Notes: a model not told the origin generated them from the letters alone. DNA of 64,000 nucleotides from Ancylostoma caninum (GCA_037903475.1 JBAJFG010000479.1:496001-560000), one strand, 5' to 3'; shown: positions 11,244-22,556, numbered from the stretch's first letter. Numbers and translations: made by a program.

Positions 11244-12036
11244 TACGGCGTCCACGGGAAACGACACGCACTTCCGGAGACCGGTTAGTGTGAAAAATAT
11301 GCGAGGGTCCTCGACACCGGTTAGTGTGGAAAATATGCGAGAGTCCTCGATGTTTCGCAAACGGTGGCATCGGGGGGGGGGGGGGGGAGCAAGGATGCGA
11401 ATCGCTGAGGATCACAACGTAGCCAAGACGCACCCTTGCGGTTTTGAACGTGGCACGTTGACAGGCCGCTGAACTAGCAGCAGCACTCTAGCATCGTCGA
11501 ATTGACTTGTGTGCAATGCAAGAAAGGAGGTGGTCTGTTAACAAGTCGGACAGGACATAGGTCACGGCTTCAAAGTAATCTACAACGGCAGTCCAAAGAT
11601 CAGAAACGGTGTAGGCATAGTTGTCTCTCAATGCTTGCGGGACTCAATAGCCGAGGTGCACCGTTTCGATGACCGCCTTATGAAAGTATTCAACACCGCA
11701 GATCAACGCATTCACTTCTTCTCGGCGTATGTACCACAGACGGGCTGTTGTGACCAGGTATAGGATGAATTCTGGATGTTGTTTGACGAGAAAACTGCGG
11801 AAATACCATTGGAAGACACAATCGTCGTAGCTGGAGATCTAAATGGCCACGTAGGAGTGGCAATAGCGAAACGACGGATGCAATCCATGCGGCTCGACTG
11901 ATGATCGAGAAGCATCGAGAGAAGAAGCCACGGTATCTATCATTAGTCGATCTGGCCTGGAGCGAACGTTTAGCGCGGCTCGGTGTTCGGCTCAACGTTA
12001 AAAAGACTGAGTATATGACTACCGATATGAATGAGC
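11244..12036 (+). mobile_element. RTE-type retrotransposon, internally deleted (right arm copy)
   Basis: Inverted partner of the 8465-9259 copy. From 11430 the frame reads FERGTLTGR, the start of the RTE endonuclease, continues through the FFSAYVPQTGCC and GDLNGHV blocks with one stop near 11760, then passes directly from GDLNGHV to the post-RT region with KPRYLSLVDLAWSERLARLG at the same joint as the left copy. It ends at MTTDMNE (12036), where the inverted repeat stops. A run of 16 G at 11372-11387 lies in the untranslated head. Confidence 0.87.
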
Positions 12037-12389
12037 TCCAAACGACTTTATTTGGGCTTGTTTGCGAGTTGTTTTGGAGAAATCATTGCTTGCAACTTGT
12101 TCCAGGGGTTCTGAGTCTTTGAGAGTACTGGCGATTTGCTCCGTTTGGCAGCGATCCATGGCGATGTAACGTGGAAATCGATACCTATCATTTCTACGAT
12201 CTTCGCTTCCTATATCGCCAGTTCATCTTTATTCGTTTTGAACTGCCGAAGTCTGGGGATACTCTTAGATTTAAGTTAATTGGTGTGGTGGTAGCATATC
12301 AAGTATATTTGTTATTTATTAGAAAGTTAACCAAATTATTCCAATGGGTAAGAAGGTTGAAAAAGATCAAGTTGCTGAAGGCTTAATAT

Positions 12390-13661
12390 TAGGTTGTCCC
12401 GGAATAAATGGCCGCAACCTAGTAGTGAATGTAAATCTATTATTTCAGAAGCGAGATAGATAATCTTTGGACTATTATGAAGAGCAAGACCTGACCTATC
12501 TATCTTTCTATATCTTAAAAAGGCTTCCTCAATTACCCTCTCGCATGGTTTCTGCAGACGACATTGTACGATGAGGCGAAACATGGTTCTTGTGCTCTAC
12601 CAATTTTCAGACTATTTTTCTGCCCGAATAGGACGAAGTTCGGATTTGGTGTTAGCTCTGCATTTGGACAGGTAGTCGTGTCATAAGGACACAGAAGTTA
12701 TGACTAGAAAAGCACTTTCAGAACGATACGAGTTTTCAACTTTGACCAGGTGATGGTCATGAAACTTCTCAGATACGAAAGCATAGTTCTGGAGGCGGGA
12801 CGAGAATTCTCAAGCAGTACATAAAAATTTAAGCAGCTAGGTTGGCCGCAACTGAATCACAGGTCGATCTGCCTTCCTGGCAGACAAACTTCGCGAAAAA
12901 TGGTCAAAATGGATTCTGAACAAAAGCAATGCCGGTCAGTGCTTAACTTGCGACAACATTTACTTTAATAACTTTAATAAACACTGCTGCGAAATTTTCC
13001 GGAAAAGTGGGCACCTTTTAGTGGTGAGTGGACATTGCTTGATAAAATGGAATTTTGTCTTTGTATCACTGAGGGAGATCTGGATAAATTCAAGAAACCT
13101 CGACATCTCTGAAAAAGGGGCTTTTTTTTTCTGATACATGAAATATTGCTCGAGGTGTTCGACAGTACCTAGATCAGGCCACGAGTAGAATTTACTAAAT
13201 GCCTCACCTGTTACCATTTTGGGCTAGGCTTTCAGATTCGGTTGAAAACGCCTCAGTTCTGGTGAGCCGAAGAAGTGCATGTCCGCTGGCAGGGCGGGCA
13301 AATCCATACAAGTTCACATCCAACCAAGGAAAATTTCACTGAGTGAGGCGTTGAATCTCTCCTTGTAACACTGTGTTGGTCAGACCTTTGTCTAATAGAA
13401 TATTTTTGAACTTGCAGTGAATCTACTCTCCCTCTAGAAAATTCATGTGAATCAGTATGCTGTGAAAATTGACCTTTCGCACTTCGTTGACTCCTGTGAA
13501 TCGAGCTTTCTTCTTTACGTAAGTTCCACTGTACAGCAAATATTTGCAGAAAATGCTGATCATAATACTCTTTATTCCATAAGGAAATCTCAAGTTTGAG
13601 TTGAGTAACGCATCATGGAATGCGCACCTCCAAAACGGCCATTATTTGTGGAACAACCCAA
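12390..13661. mobile_element. Mariner-type DNA transposon, decayed
   Basis: Termini AGGTTGTCCCGGAATAAATG (12391) and, inverted, GGGTTGTTCCACAAATAATG (ending 13661) pair with each other and enclose about 1.27 kb, the usual length of a mariner. Both go on to GGCCG. Inside, all frames are broken by stops, and I could not identify the catalytic DD34D residues or the helix-turn-helix, so the assignment rests on termini and length. 12037-12389 to its left shows nothing recognisable. Confidence 0.6.
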
Positions 13662-13791
13662 TGCTTTATGAATCCGACAGAAAATGGACCCGCTTCGATT
13701 GCTTTTCTCCGGCGGTGCTCTCTCCTAACGTCTTAGTGGCTACTTTCACAGAGAGTAGAACAGAACAAGAGTAGGTCTTTTTGTTCGTTAA

Positions 13792-14863
13792 AGGCAGTGT
13801 CCAGGCAAAACCTTTGAGCTTGAGTGCTCATCAGATTATAATAAAGGGTCGACTCCACAAGCAAATGCCAAAGTTTCAGCGAAGAAGTCGCAGAAATAAG
13901 CGAGATATCCGCCTTAGACCCAGTACCCAAACCCATCTCCAGTGCCCAGCCCGCCTACCCGGCGTCTGCCATTTCGCGCGTGGAATTGGTGTAACGTGGA
14001 GCATCGTTGGAAAATATCAAACTGATTGTGGCAGCGTCTCTCTACTGTGATTGATTCATTTCTGGGAGATCTCTATCATATACGTCTCAAGCTTATGTGT
14101 TCTAAACATTCAGGTGGTGTTGCTCAACACAGCAGTTCTTTGTTTCAGATGATGCTGGATCTACGGTTTACGGGTCTATACTGGGGGGGGGGGGGGGATC
14201 ACATTACGGAAGCGGTTATTCATATACTGTAGATCGGGCAACTAAATATTTTGGTAATCATTCTCGACTTTCACACCAATTAGTTATTACCATGATACCA
14301 AGAAACGGCGAAAAAGAAAAACTTATTTTGTGAGAAAGACAGTTTCTGCATTGCGAACATAAAGAGAACTCCAAACGGACGCAGTCAAAAGTCAGGACCG
14401 CGGTGCGGCTCTCTTGGCAGAGTCATGGTAGCTCAGCATAGTGTGCGCCTGCGTCTCTGCCCGTGAGAGCTGCGCCGCGATCTCGACTCTTGTCTGCATA
14501 CGTTTGGAGTTTTGTATACATTGCCGACAACAGCAATAATCGAAATTTACCTCTTCTTGTCAAATCTGCTCAAAAAGTGCTATAGTAGTGTTACGGATCC
14601 CTGAAGGGAAAACGAACTAACTTATTGAAGCTAAAACTGAGGCAGCCAACGGGCACTATCGATCGATGAAAATTTTCTCTGCGCCCTCTCTGACGAGGGA
14701 GAGGGCCGTCGGACATCTCGTCCGAATCAGTTAGGAGGGGTCTCGGAAAAGAGTTTTTCCGAGGGTTTTTTGATCTGTAAGTTTCGTATCTGGAATTAGG
14801 GAGCCAAACTGGCCTAGGAACCACAGAAACCGAATACTCGAAAATTTTGCCTGGACACTGCCT
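13792..14863. mobile_element. TTAA-flanked element C
   Basis: TTAA at 13788-13791 and 14864-14867 flank AGGCAGTGTCCAGGCAAAA and its inverse. The 1,072-bp unit contains a run of G at about 14183-14196 and the nested fold-back at 14367-14517. No transposase frame. 14868-15344 to the right holds nothing I can name. Confidence 0.8.
14367..14517. mobile_element. Diverged fold-back MITE (AACTCCAAA family)
   Basis: AACTCCAAACGGACGCAGTC at the left pairs imperfectly with the GACTCTTGTCTGCATACGTT block and TTGGAGTTTTGTA at the right; the interior shares GACCGCGGTGCG with the copy at 19660. Older and shorter than its relatives. Confidence 0.6.
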
Positions 14864-15348
14864 TTAAGGCAGCCACTTTGAATGCGCATATTTGAGATTT
14901 CACAGATGTTGTCTCTTTCACAGAATCGTTTCGAATTCGTCAATATTCGGGACACACCTTAACAGACTCTGACAAAGGCGGAGTAACCGGAATATTGGTC
15001 GGTATAAAAAATCAATGCCAGTTCTAGCCTGTAGGTGAGCACGTTCAACTTCTACTGACGATCATCGTGCCACGATTTCAAAAAGCTCGAACTGAACTGT
15101 TTCCTGTGCATGGTTCCATTCCTGAACTTCTGAAACAAGTTTTGTTTTTTGAAAATCGATCAAATTTAGTCCTGGACGTTTTGTGCAGGATGTTAGGTAA
15201 TTCCTGCAAGCCATTGGAGAAGTAATGTTACACACCAAATAATCGGGAGCGTGTCCCTTCGAAGTCATGCAGCAGTTAGCCAGAAATGAATGCTTCTCTT
15301 TGTAAATCCTGTTTGTGAGCAGAGTCGAAGGATTGACACAAGGATTAA

Positions 15349-16064
15349 AGGCAGCACCCACGAAAACATTTGTCACTCAGATTTTAGCGTGATCTTGGGT
15401 TTCTGACCATGAGGACCATGGGTAAAGTGGTCAATTTTGTCAAAACTCACGCTAAAATGGTTATCAGATGCCACCAGTTTACTGCAATATGAGAAGCTGG
15501 CCGAGTTACATACGCTGGTGGAGTAGATCAAAGAAGTCGATAACGCTGTCTCTATTGCCAACGGATTTTCTGGCGCAACTAGATACCCAGCTAATTTTTC
15601 AGCTTTTCTGAAGGAGAAAAAAAAAGCGCAAACGAAAAGGAAATAGAATGCTCACTACCTCGAGACAAAAAACAATACTTATGATTGAGTATAAAGAGCT
15701 AACAAACCAGAAATTCACACCATTTTTGAAAATTTGAAAGTTTTGGGAAAAGGAAGGGATCGTACGGTCTAATAACAATCGAAAGAGCGTAAATGGGGTA
15801 AACAGAACATACAATGTAAAAATTCTTGAAACGAGCATGGAAGGCAAGTGTTTTCTTTGGAAAACTAACTAACTGCGGCAGAAAACAGCTGATTCGTACC
15901 GCGCCACATCTCATCCGCGGATACCTGGATACCAAGTCTAACTTGTTATATCTTGAGAGCGGTGATCCCTTCGGCAGTGCAACTTGCGTAGAATTTCTGG
16001 GACTATCGTCCAGACTCCAAAACATTCAAAATATCTGACATGGAGATTATCGTGGGTGCTGCCT
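15349..16064. mobile_element. TTAA-flanked element D
   Basis: TTAA at 15345-15348 and 16065-16068 bracket AGGCAGCACCCACGA at the left and its inverse TCGTGGGTGCTGCCT at the right, 716 bp, no coding capacity seen. The bases that follow, 16069-16778, contain no recognisable gene. Confidence 0.8.
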
Positions 16065-16778
16065 TTAAGGGTTTCTGCATTCTACAGGGCCGAAAATTAC
16101 CCGTGCACCACATTTCTGTGAAGTTTTCGGATTTTTCGGCATCTTTTCCCTATTTCTTATTACTATCTTAACTTTACTTCTAGTTATGTTTATCCCATGA
16201 TTATTGTCTCCAGCATCGTGCGCAGGCCGTTATTCAATTGCATCAGGACGGGAATTCTATTCTGCACATTTGTGGAGACCTTATCCCTGAACAGAAAAAC
16301 TGTTCAAAACAGCAAAAAGATCAACATAAGCTGCTTGGAAACAACGAGGACAAAAAGTGTAGGAATCGGGGACTCCGCTCCTGCCCACAAGCCTGAATGG
16401 TTTGAGGTTGGAGCAGTGAGCGTTTAATTCACTTCAATTGATGAAGGCTGCCTGCAGTACGACCTGGATTTGAGTCCAACGAAATCATCCTGTGTTCGCT
16501 TCCGCAGAGTAAAACATGTTGTATTTGTCATAGAAATACGGACTCTCTGAAGCCGCCTCAAGAAAAGCCTTTGGAGATTTTAGCGAATGCCTTGAATAAA
16601 CACTTGTAGCATCTAGGGAAAGATCGATAGGCAACCCTTCTGCCGTTAGACGGTATTTTGAAGTCTGATGAGCTTCAAGAGTTGTTGGAAACGTTTATGG
16701 AAATTTGAGTTCTTTGCTTGATATTTATAAGTTAGTAATAGCACTGTAATTTCCGGCCACCTGTACAATTGTACGATG

Positions 16779-17290
16779 TGTACAGGGCATTCACCTCGGA
16801 GAAAGCGGGTGTCAGGGTTGTGCCGCGCCGCGCCTCATACGATGAAGGATAGGGCGCGGCAACGCAGAGCGAGCCCGCGCGGCAAGTGCCGCGATCGCGG
16901 CTGCTCGCGCACGGGGGCTTTCAGAGAATTTGCCTCGCGCGAACCGTCCGCGGCATTTTGCGAGCTCGCATTGCGAGTCGTGGAGTCGAATGGTCTAGGG
17001 TATTCGCTGCAGCGTGGCAAATCCGACGCAACTTCCAGAGCGAGAAGTTTCCCGCGAGCGGGTCACTTCTCGCACCACGCCGTGTCGCGAATCGGAAAAT
17101 GTCTAAAACCCGCTTAAACGTCGCGCGCGAGCTGATCCATTCCAATAGATCAAATTCTCCGTTGAAAGGCTACGTTTTTAGCGGCTCGCACGTAGCCTTC
17201 GTACTGGGTCCGCAATTGCACCGATGTTTACTCCGTGACAGGCCCCGGCACGAGGTCTTCCCCGAGCCAAAATCAAAACGAAGCCCCCTT
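16779..17290. repeat. GC-rich repeat starting TACAGGGCATTCACCTCGG
   Basis: Left end TACAGGGCATTCACC is shared, inverted, with the right end of the fold-back at 20483-20683. The interior contains GCTGATCCATTCCA and TAGATCAAATTCTC blocks, also present at 20535-20640 and in part at 31490-31530. The GC-rich block 16800-17100 gives ORFs in several frames; I regard them as chance. Confidence 0.55.
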
Positions 17291-17458
17291 TGAAAAACCA
17301 AAATTTTACGAAGCCCTCTTTGAACATGCAAACGAAAGGAAAACGTTAACCCACTATAAAAATAGGAGTTCCGGGGAACAGCTCATGGTGGGGCACGAGT
17401 TCATAGTGCAAACTACAGTCCGAGGAACGTAAAGGCACAACATTCTGATTCTGAAGCA

Positions 17459-18634
17459 CGGTCAAGCGTGTGTCGATAAATTATCAAGGGGGGGGTCGTA
17501 CGGGGGGTGGGGAAAGAGGGGGGGGTCGTAAGGGGGGTCGCGGTCGAGAGGGGGGTGCCTTAGTGTGGAATAGGAGGTAGAAATTTAGGCTAAAATTTTC
17601 GCACGTTCGTACTGAAAGTCCTACCCAGTCCTGCAGGCCGGTAAAAAGTCAACTTATGGACCCTACCCAATAGTGCTTTAGCCCCAAGTTTCAGGTCTCC
17701 AGCTTCAAGAGGAAAGATTTAGCACGGGAATTACGGAGATGAGGATTCGTCGATAAAAATGGCCTTTCTTCCATGTTTTTATCGACGGAGTTGAATCGCG
17801 GTGAAAGCAGCTGCAGAAAAACGAGCTGTACAGCCTGAAAGCGCAAACCTTCGACTATTAAAAACTTGAAAAAAACTGGGACCTCAACGGGCCAGATCTT
17901 CTGATATTCGTGTCCGACTACAACCATGTCTCTGAACGAGTCAAAATTTTAGGCTGGAATTTTCGCACGTCCGTACTGAAAGTCCTACCCAGTCCTCCAC
18001 TCCTACAAACAGTTATTTCGTGCTTTACGGTCGATCATCTCGAATCTGCTACAAGCGCGTGTCATTTAACGCCATGCAAAAATTCTAGCCTCGGAGGGGA
18101 TCGAACCCTTGACCATGTCAATAATGTGTATGGTTGTTTTCCGTGACGAATACAATGGTGTTTCGTTTAGAAACTCTGTACGGACGCTTTCAGACTGAAA
18201 TTCGCTCACCGCACACGCTCCAACCCTCAGCAAAAATTTTAGCCTCGGTAGGAATCGAACCCCTCACCATGTAGATGATGTATGTAGATGTTCTTTCTTG
18301 ATGTGTTCGAGCCTCATTAGTTACGTAAGCAACATTGCATAGTTAATGCACGTTTTTTGTCCACCGCGTACATTTCAGCGTTTTCCAAAAAACTTCCAAA
18401 CAACTAGTTAGATACAAAAGAGCCTTTTTCTCCTTGCTATGCTCTGGCTCCACCACACCTCTCGCAGTACGAACACCTGAAATGGGATATCTAAACATCT
18501 AAATTCTGCAAGCATGGAAGGAAATTTGTGGGCAAAAGGGGTTGGGGGGGTCGTATTTTTGATGGCTCAAAGGGGGGGGGGGTCGTATGGGGGTCGACGT
18601 TTTACCATCATCACGCTTGACCCTGTTCTGAAGC
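17459..18634. mobile_element. Element with GGTCAAGCGTG inverted ends and poly-G boxes
   Basis: GGTCAAGCGTG near 17461 and CACGCTTGACC near 18622 are inverted. Just inside both ends are runs of 6-10 G each followed by TCGTA or GTCG (17489-17560 and 18544-18600). Two tRNA T-arm-like blocks lie inside on the minus strand (GGGTTCGATCCCC at 18096-18108 and a similar one at 18250-18262), each next to CATGGT/CATGTAGATGATG. No coding frame recognised. Confidence 0.55.
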
Positions 18635-18735
18635 AAAAAAAAAATTGAAAAAGGCATTGATTTGAAGAAAAAACCTTCAATCCGAAAAGAAACGGATTAG
18701 AAAGTTGGGCAGACCAAAGGGCATTTTATACTAGA

Positions 18736-19140
18736 TGCGTGCGTTTGACGCGCGTGCGTCTATATGATGAAGGATAGGGCCAGTCGCATCGCTGACGCGG
18801 CTCAGGGGCACGCGTTTAGACGCTATTATGGCTGATGAGCGTCAAATCTGACGCGTCGGCCTGAAATTTCACGAAGTTTTCGCGATGTGTCGATGCGGCG
18901 AAGATTAGAACGCTGTTCCTTCGCGGCAAAGCCAGGAACATTCGCATCCTGCCGCGCATTCTCTTCTCCTCTTCGTTTTGCATTGTGCATCGCCGCATCA
19001 AATTTGACGCGCATAACCATAAATACCACCTTACGGCCTCGAGGCGGCCGTACATTCTTTTCATTGAGGATGTACATGCCGAACGGTCCTCATGGACAAT
19101 CCTTCGCAAGTTGATGCGTGCGTCTGACGCACGCAGCTGG
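18736..19140. repeat. Fold-back rich in TGACGC motifs
   Basis: GATGCGTGCGTTTGACGCGC at the left is matched in inverted sense by GCGTCTGACGCACGC at the right, and GTCAAATCTGACGCG near 18840 by GCATCAAATTTGACGCG near 18998. Imperfect palindrome, GC-rich, non-coding as far as I can see. 18635-18735 shows nothing. Confidence 0.5.
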
Positions 19141-19264
19141 TGTAAACTACCCTATAAACGATGATGGAAGGAAATGGAACTGTCATGGAACGTGTGAGGA
19201 TGAACAGGTGATTTTTGTTACAAGGGAGAACGCGTTGAAACTAATCCGCGGCGTCGTTCGATTG

Positions 19265-20190
19265 GAGCACATATTCTACAGGCTTGGACTCCGTAGGATT
19301 CCAAGGATTGCGCAGTGTAAACGCAACGCAATGAATTGATATCTTCAGTAACAAAAGAACTAAAGGGGCACTACAAGTGTTCACTGCGAAAGCCCGAAAA
19401 TTATGTGAAATAGAAAAGTGTATGCTCATTATGTATTTTGAACGCCAAATTACCTCAAGTTAGCAACACTCCGAGAACTCCTATGAATCCATACTTCATG
19501 GATCGAATCCGTCAGGTGCTTGAATGATGAAGCGGGCCTTGAAGAAAGAAGTGTATGCTGCAAAAGCCCAAAAATTATGTGAAATAAAAAAGTGTATGCT
19601 CAGTAAGTGACTTAGGTCGCCCTGGGCGACCTGGGGGGCGACCTGAGGTCTCCCTCACATACAGGGAACTCCAAAGGTACGCGGACAGGGGCGGGACCGC
19701 GGTGCGCCTCTGCTGGGCAGAGACACGAGCGCTCTGCATGTGGCTCTGGTTTCTCTGCTCTCTGCCGCAGAAGCAGAGAAACCTGGGTCACATGCAGAGC
19801 GCTCGTGTCTCTGCCCAGCAGAGGCGCACCGCGGTCCCGCCCCTGTCCGCGTACTTTTGGAGTTCCCTGTATATTCTTTGCGCCGTACATCGGTTGTGGC
19901 AATACTGAGCATACAGTTGTAATGCCCCCTTAGTTCTCCCCACACTCCAATTTTCAAGCCCAATCTTAAAGTCTGGACTTCGCAGCGGCTCCACGAAATT
20001 TTCGGAAAAGGGTTTTTCGCGTATATCTTTCCTGCAGTAAACAAGTTTTGATCGTCCCGTTCAAACAGCTGTAGTTTTCCCTTAGTTCTTTTGTTAATGA
20101 AGATATCATGTCATTTGGTTGCGTTTAGACTGCGCAGGAATTCTTAAATCCTACGGTGTATGTAGAATATGTGCTCAAATCGAAATACTT
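19265..20190. repeat. Palindromic repeat interrupted by a MITE
   Basis: GAGCACATATTCTACA at 19265 with TTCAGTAACAAAAGAACTAA at about 19344 reappear inverted at about 20080-20180. The left arm contains two tandem-like copies of AAATTATGTGAAATA..AAAGTGTATGCTCA (19395 and 19571). The MITE at 19660-19871 lies in the middle. No gene. Confidence 0.65.
19660..19871. mobile_element. Near-perfect fold-back MITE (TACAGGGAACTCCAAA)
   Basis: TACAGGGAACTCCAAA.GTAC at the left and the inverse ending TTTTGGAGTTCCCTGTA at the right continue inward as almost perfect complement (CGCGGACAGGGGCGGGACCG, CTCTGCTGGGCAGAGACACG) to a centre near 19767, so nearly the whole 212 bp can form a hairpin. It is the least diverged of three relatives in the window. 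Confidence 0.9.
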
Positions 20191-20482
20191 GGTCCGGACA
20201 GTCGCCTGGCCGCTCAAAGAGCGAACAGCCTCGTTGCAAGCCATTTTTCGGCATCGGTCGCCCCTGTTGCGCCACTCAAAGCACGTGCAGCCTCTCCACG
20301 CTCAATGATGAGGTCACTTAACTTATTTAATGCCCCTACCTCGCCTGATGAACGTGATGCTTCCCTTAGAAGTAACAAACGCAATTTTTTTAGTACGAAG
20401 CCCCCTTCACTTTTCAGCCTATTTACGAAGCCCAGCTTGCCCCCGGGGAGACCTGTGCTGGGGCCTGCTCCGTGATAAATGC

Positions 20483-20683
20483 CATATACAAGGTTTTCAC
20501 CTCGAAGTAAACATCGCGTTGGAGACACGCGGACGAGCTAATCCATTCCATAGATCAAATTCTCAACCGAAAGACTACGCGCGAGTGGTTTTTAGCGGTT
20601 AGGACGTAGCACTGAGAATTTGATCTATGGAATGGATCAGCGCGCGTGTGTCTCCAACGTGATGTTTACTCCGGGTGAATGCC
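20483..20683. mobile_element. Fold-back MITE ending in GGTGAATGCCCTGTA
   Basis: AAGTAAACATCGCGTTGGAG with ACACGCG at the left is matched, inverted, by ACACGCG..CGCGCG-side blocks CTCCAACGTGATGTTTACTC at the right; TAGATCAAATTCTCA and TGAGAATTTGATCTA are also inverted. The left terminus is degraded. It is related to 16779-17290 and to part of 31400-31590. 20191-20482 to its left contains an ACGAAGCCC / CCGGGGAGACC block that echoes 17230-17320. Confidence 0.7.
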
Positions 20684-20689
20684 CTGTAC

Positions 20690-21581
20690 TCTGCTGCGCC
20701 GTAATCTTGCAGTTATTCAATGTTCCCCCATAATTCAGAGTTCATATCGTTTATTTCGTTTTGATTTTGTTTGTGCGCAAAGAGACCTTGAATAGAAGCA
20801 AAAACGCTGGAAGGGCGGATGATTCATCTATTTAACAGCCAACTAGCAGGCATGCACGCAGTAAAGGTCGTTAGACTTTCGTCTGAGAAAAACGGGGCAC
20901 AACAAATCTCACCTGATGCTTTTTGCCGTGGCAGATGAAGGTCAGCATGGCATTAAAGGATGAGGAAGTACTTATTTTGGATCTCACGCAGAAGTACACA
21001 GTCGCTGTGGGCAAAGGCGAAACTACAAAAAGAAGGGAATTCTTTGTTGAAATCATTAAAATCCGGTGGAATATCGATGTTCGGAAGAGAGGAGAACGTT
21101 GTTAGCATCTAGAACATACCACAAAATTCTCGGACTCGCAAAATTTTGACACTTCGAAGTTTCTCACAATTTGATTCGATTTCTAAATTCCAGAGTTTTG
21201 GTTTGCCATCGCTGAACAATTGCAGTGCACCGTACGCAGGCTCCATCTAAAACAGTATGCGTGCAGTTTTTATTTCAGTTGCGAGGACCTCCACGACGAC
21301 ATCGCCAGTTTTCGTTCAGCGGCGAGAAGTGCATTCTCACGTTTGGAGAAAGACTATAGACACAGCGCAGGACGGATTCCTCGCCTGTTTCGGTGTTCTG
21401 CGAAAGCAGCGTGACGCTGTAAAAAGGACATTTCTCTGCGTGCATCCGATGGTCACGCCTAATGATTGTTCTTCTGTCCAATACAGTTTGTTCTCTGAAA
21501 CTATAGATGATCCTTTGGAATAAATGGTCTCAGTGTAAACTCTTCAGATATTCTGTGATGCTGCTGTCCCGAAGTCTCATT
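20690..21581. other. Unassigned stretch
   Basis: No family recognised. A 60-codon plus-strand ORF at 20923-21105 (MPWQMKVSMALKDEEVLILD...) has no visible splice context or similarity I can name. Confidence 0.4.
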
Positions 21582-22556
21582 TGATAGCTATGTTGTTTTG
21601 AGCGTAGGTGGAGAACTTCGTGCAAGATTCGTTTGATAAGTGCCTTCTTCAGATCTTAACAATACACTACAACACATACATTATAACGCGACATACTAGC
21701 AATGGTTGTTTCCACCCACCGATCTCGCTGGCGGTGGGGAAGCAATGAACTCGCCTCAGGACCGCAGTGGGTATTTAAAGGACCGCGATACTTTAATCTT
21801 AACTTTTCGGGTTATCACCGCTTCTCCCGTCCTTCTGCAACAATGAATCTTAGAGCTTCCACGACTTCGTCCATGCTGTTAATCTCCGGTTTGCACCGCT
21901 TAATTTCGTTCGCCTCTAGGATCTTTCTTTCCAGAGGTTTCTCGATGTGACGATGCAATACTTTGACTTCGAAATCAGGAACACTTCCATGCATCGTCGT
22001 ACGGTGTTTGGAGCAGCTATATACTAAAAATGTAAATACAAATTTACCCATCCACAGTCATATTGTATTTATATTTTTAGTTTACAGCTCCTCCAAACAC
22101 CGTACGATAATGCATACGCGTGAAAGTGTTCCTGATTTCGAAGTCAGACTATTGCATCGTCACATCGAGAAACCTCTGGAAAGAAAGATCCTAGAGGCGA
22201 ACGAAATTAAGCGGTGCAAACCGGAGATTAACAGCATGGACGAAGTCGTGGAAGCTCTAAGATTCATTGTTGCAGAAGGACGGGAGAAGCGGTGATAACC
22301 CGAAAAGTTAAGATTAAAGTATCGCGGTCCTTTAAATACCCACTGTGGTCCTGGGGCGATTTCATTACTTCCCCATTGCCAGCAAGGTCGGTGGGTGGAA
22401 ACAACCACTGCGAGTATGTCGCATTGTAATGTATGTATTGCAATGTTTTGCAAACATCTGAAGATGGCGCTATGCGCCAAAAGCTCATCAAATAAATCTT
22501 GCACGAGGTTCTCCAGCGAGGTTCTCCATCTACACTGAAAACAACATAGCTATCAG
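21582..22556. mobile_element. 975-bp palindrome carrying a Penelope-like C-terminal remnant
   Basis: Arms 21582-22042 and 22062-22556 are inverted copies around a spacer of about 19 nt. Each arm encodes the same short tail: in the right arm (22110-22295) DFEVRLLHRHIEKPLERKIL, then EANEIKRCKPEINSMDEVVE and ALRFIVAEGREKR before the stop. This resembles the C-terminal end of the GIY-YIG endonuclease domain of Penelope-like elements, where E.RKILEA..I lies near the end; this is recognition by pattern, not a search. About 160 bp after the stop the right arm has a hammerhead-like motif (22458-22486), in keeping with Penelope-like ends. No reverse transcriptase is present. Confidence 0.7.
22458..22486 (+). 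ncRNA. Hammerhead-ribozyme-like motif, probably inactive
   Basis: CTGAAGA (core CUGANGA), stem II GGCGC/GCGCC, then AAAA where the hammerhead needs GAAA, then GCTC. With the last A and the T, AGCT can be a palindromic two-pair stem III as in dimeric minimal hammerheads, followed by C as cleavage base. The G12-to-A change should abolish cleavage. Stem I pairing is only 2 bp. Confidence 0.4.

Larger units (their letters stand above)
8465..12036. repeat. 3.57-kb inverted repeat with about 1.6-kb arms
   Basis: The left arm 8465-10074 and right arm 10429-12036 are inverted copies. Checkpoints include ATGAATGAG at the outer edge, the RTE EN/RT joint, the tRNA-like heads, and the inner edge ATTGCTTGGAAGAACG. 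The arms differ by scattered substitutions only. The central spacer 10075-10428 holds a 74-bp tandem duplication and a second copy of GAGAGCTTCTTTGTTAGT. Between the two RTE heads and the spacer each arm carries about 700 bp of unrelated repeat (9360-10074 and 10429-11150) in which I see no coding sequence. Confidence 0.92.

Noticed and set aside
12960..13217. Minus-strand 85-codon ORF as a mariner transposase domain
   Set aside because: Lies in a mariner-sized element, but I could not align it to any conserved transposase block.
16776..17293. GC-rich ORFs of 113-135 codons
   Set aside because: Open in several frames on both strands within a GC-rich repeat; composition explains them.
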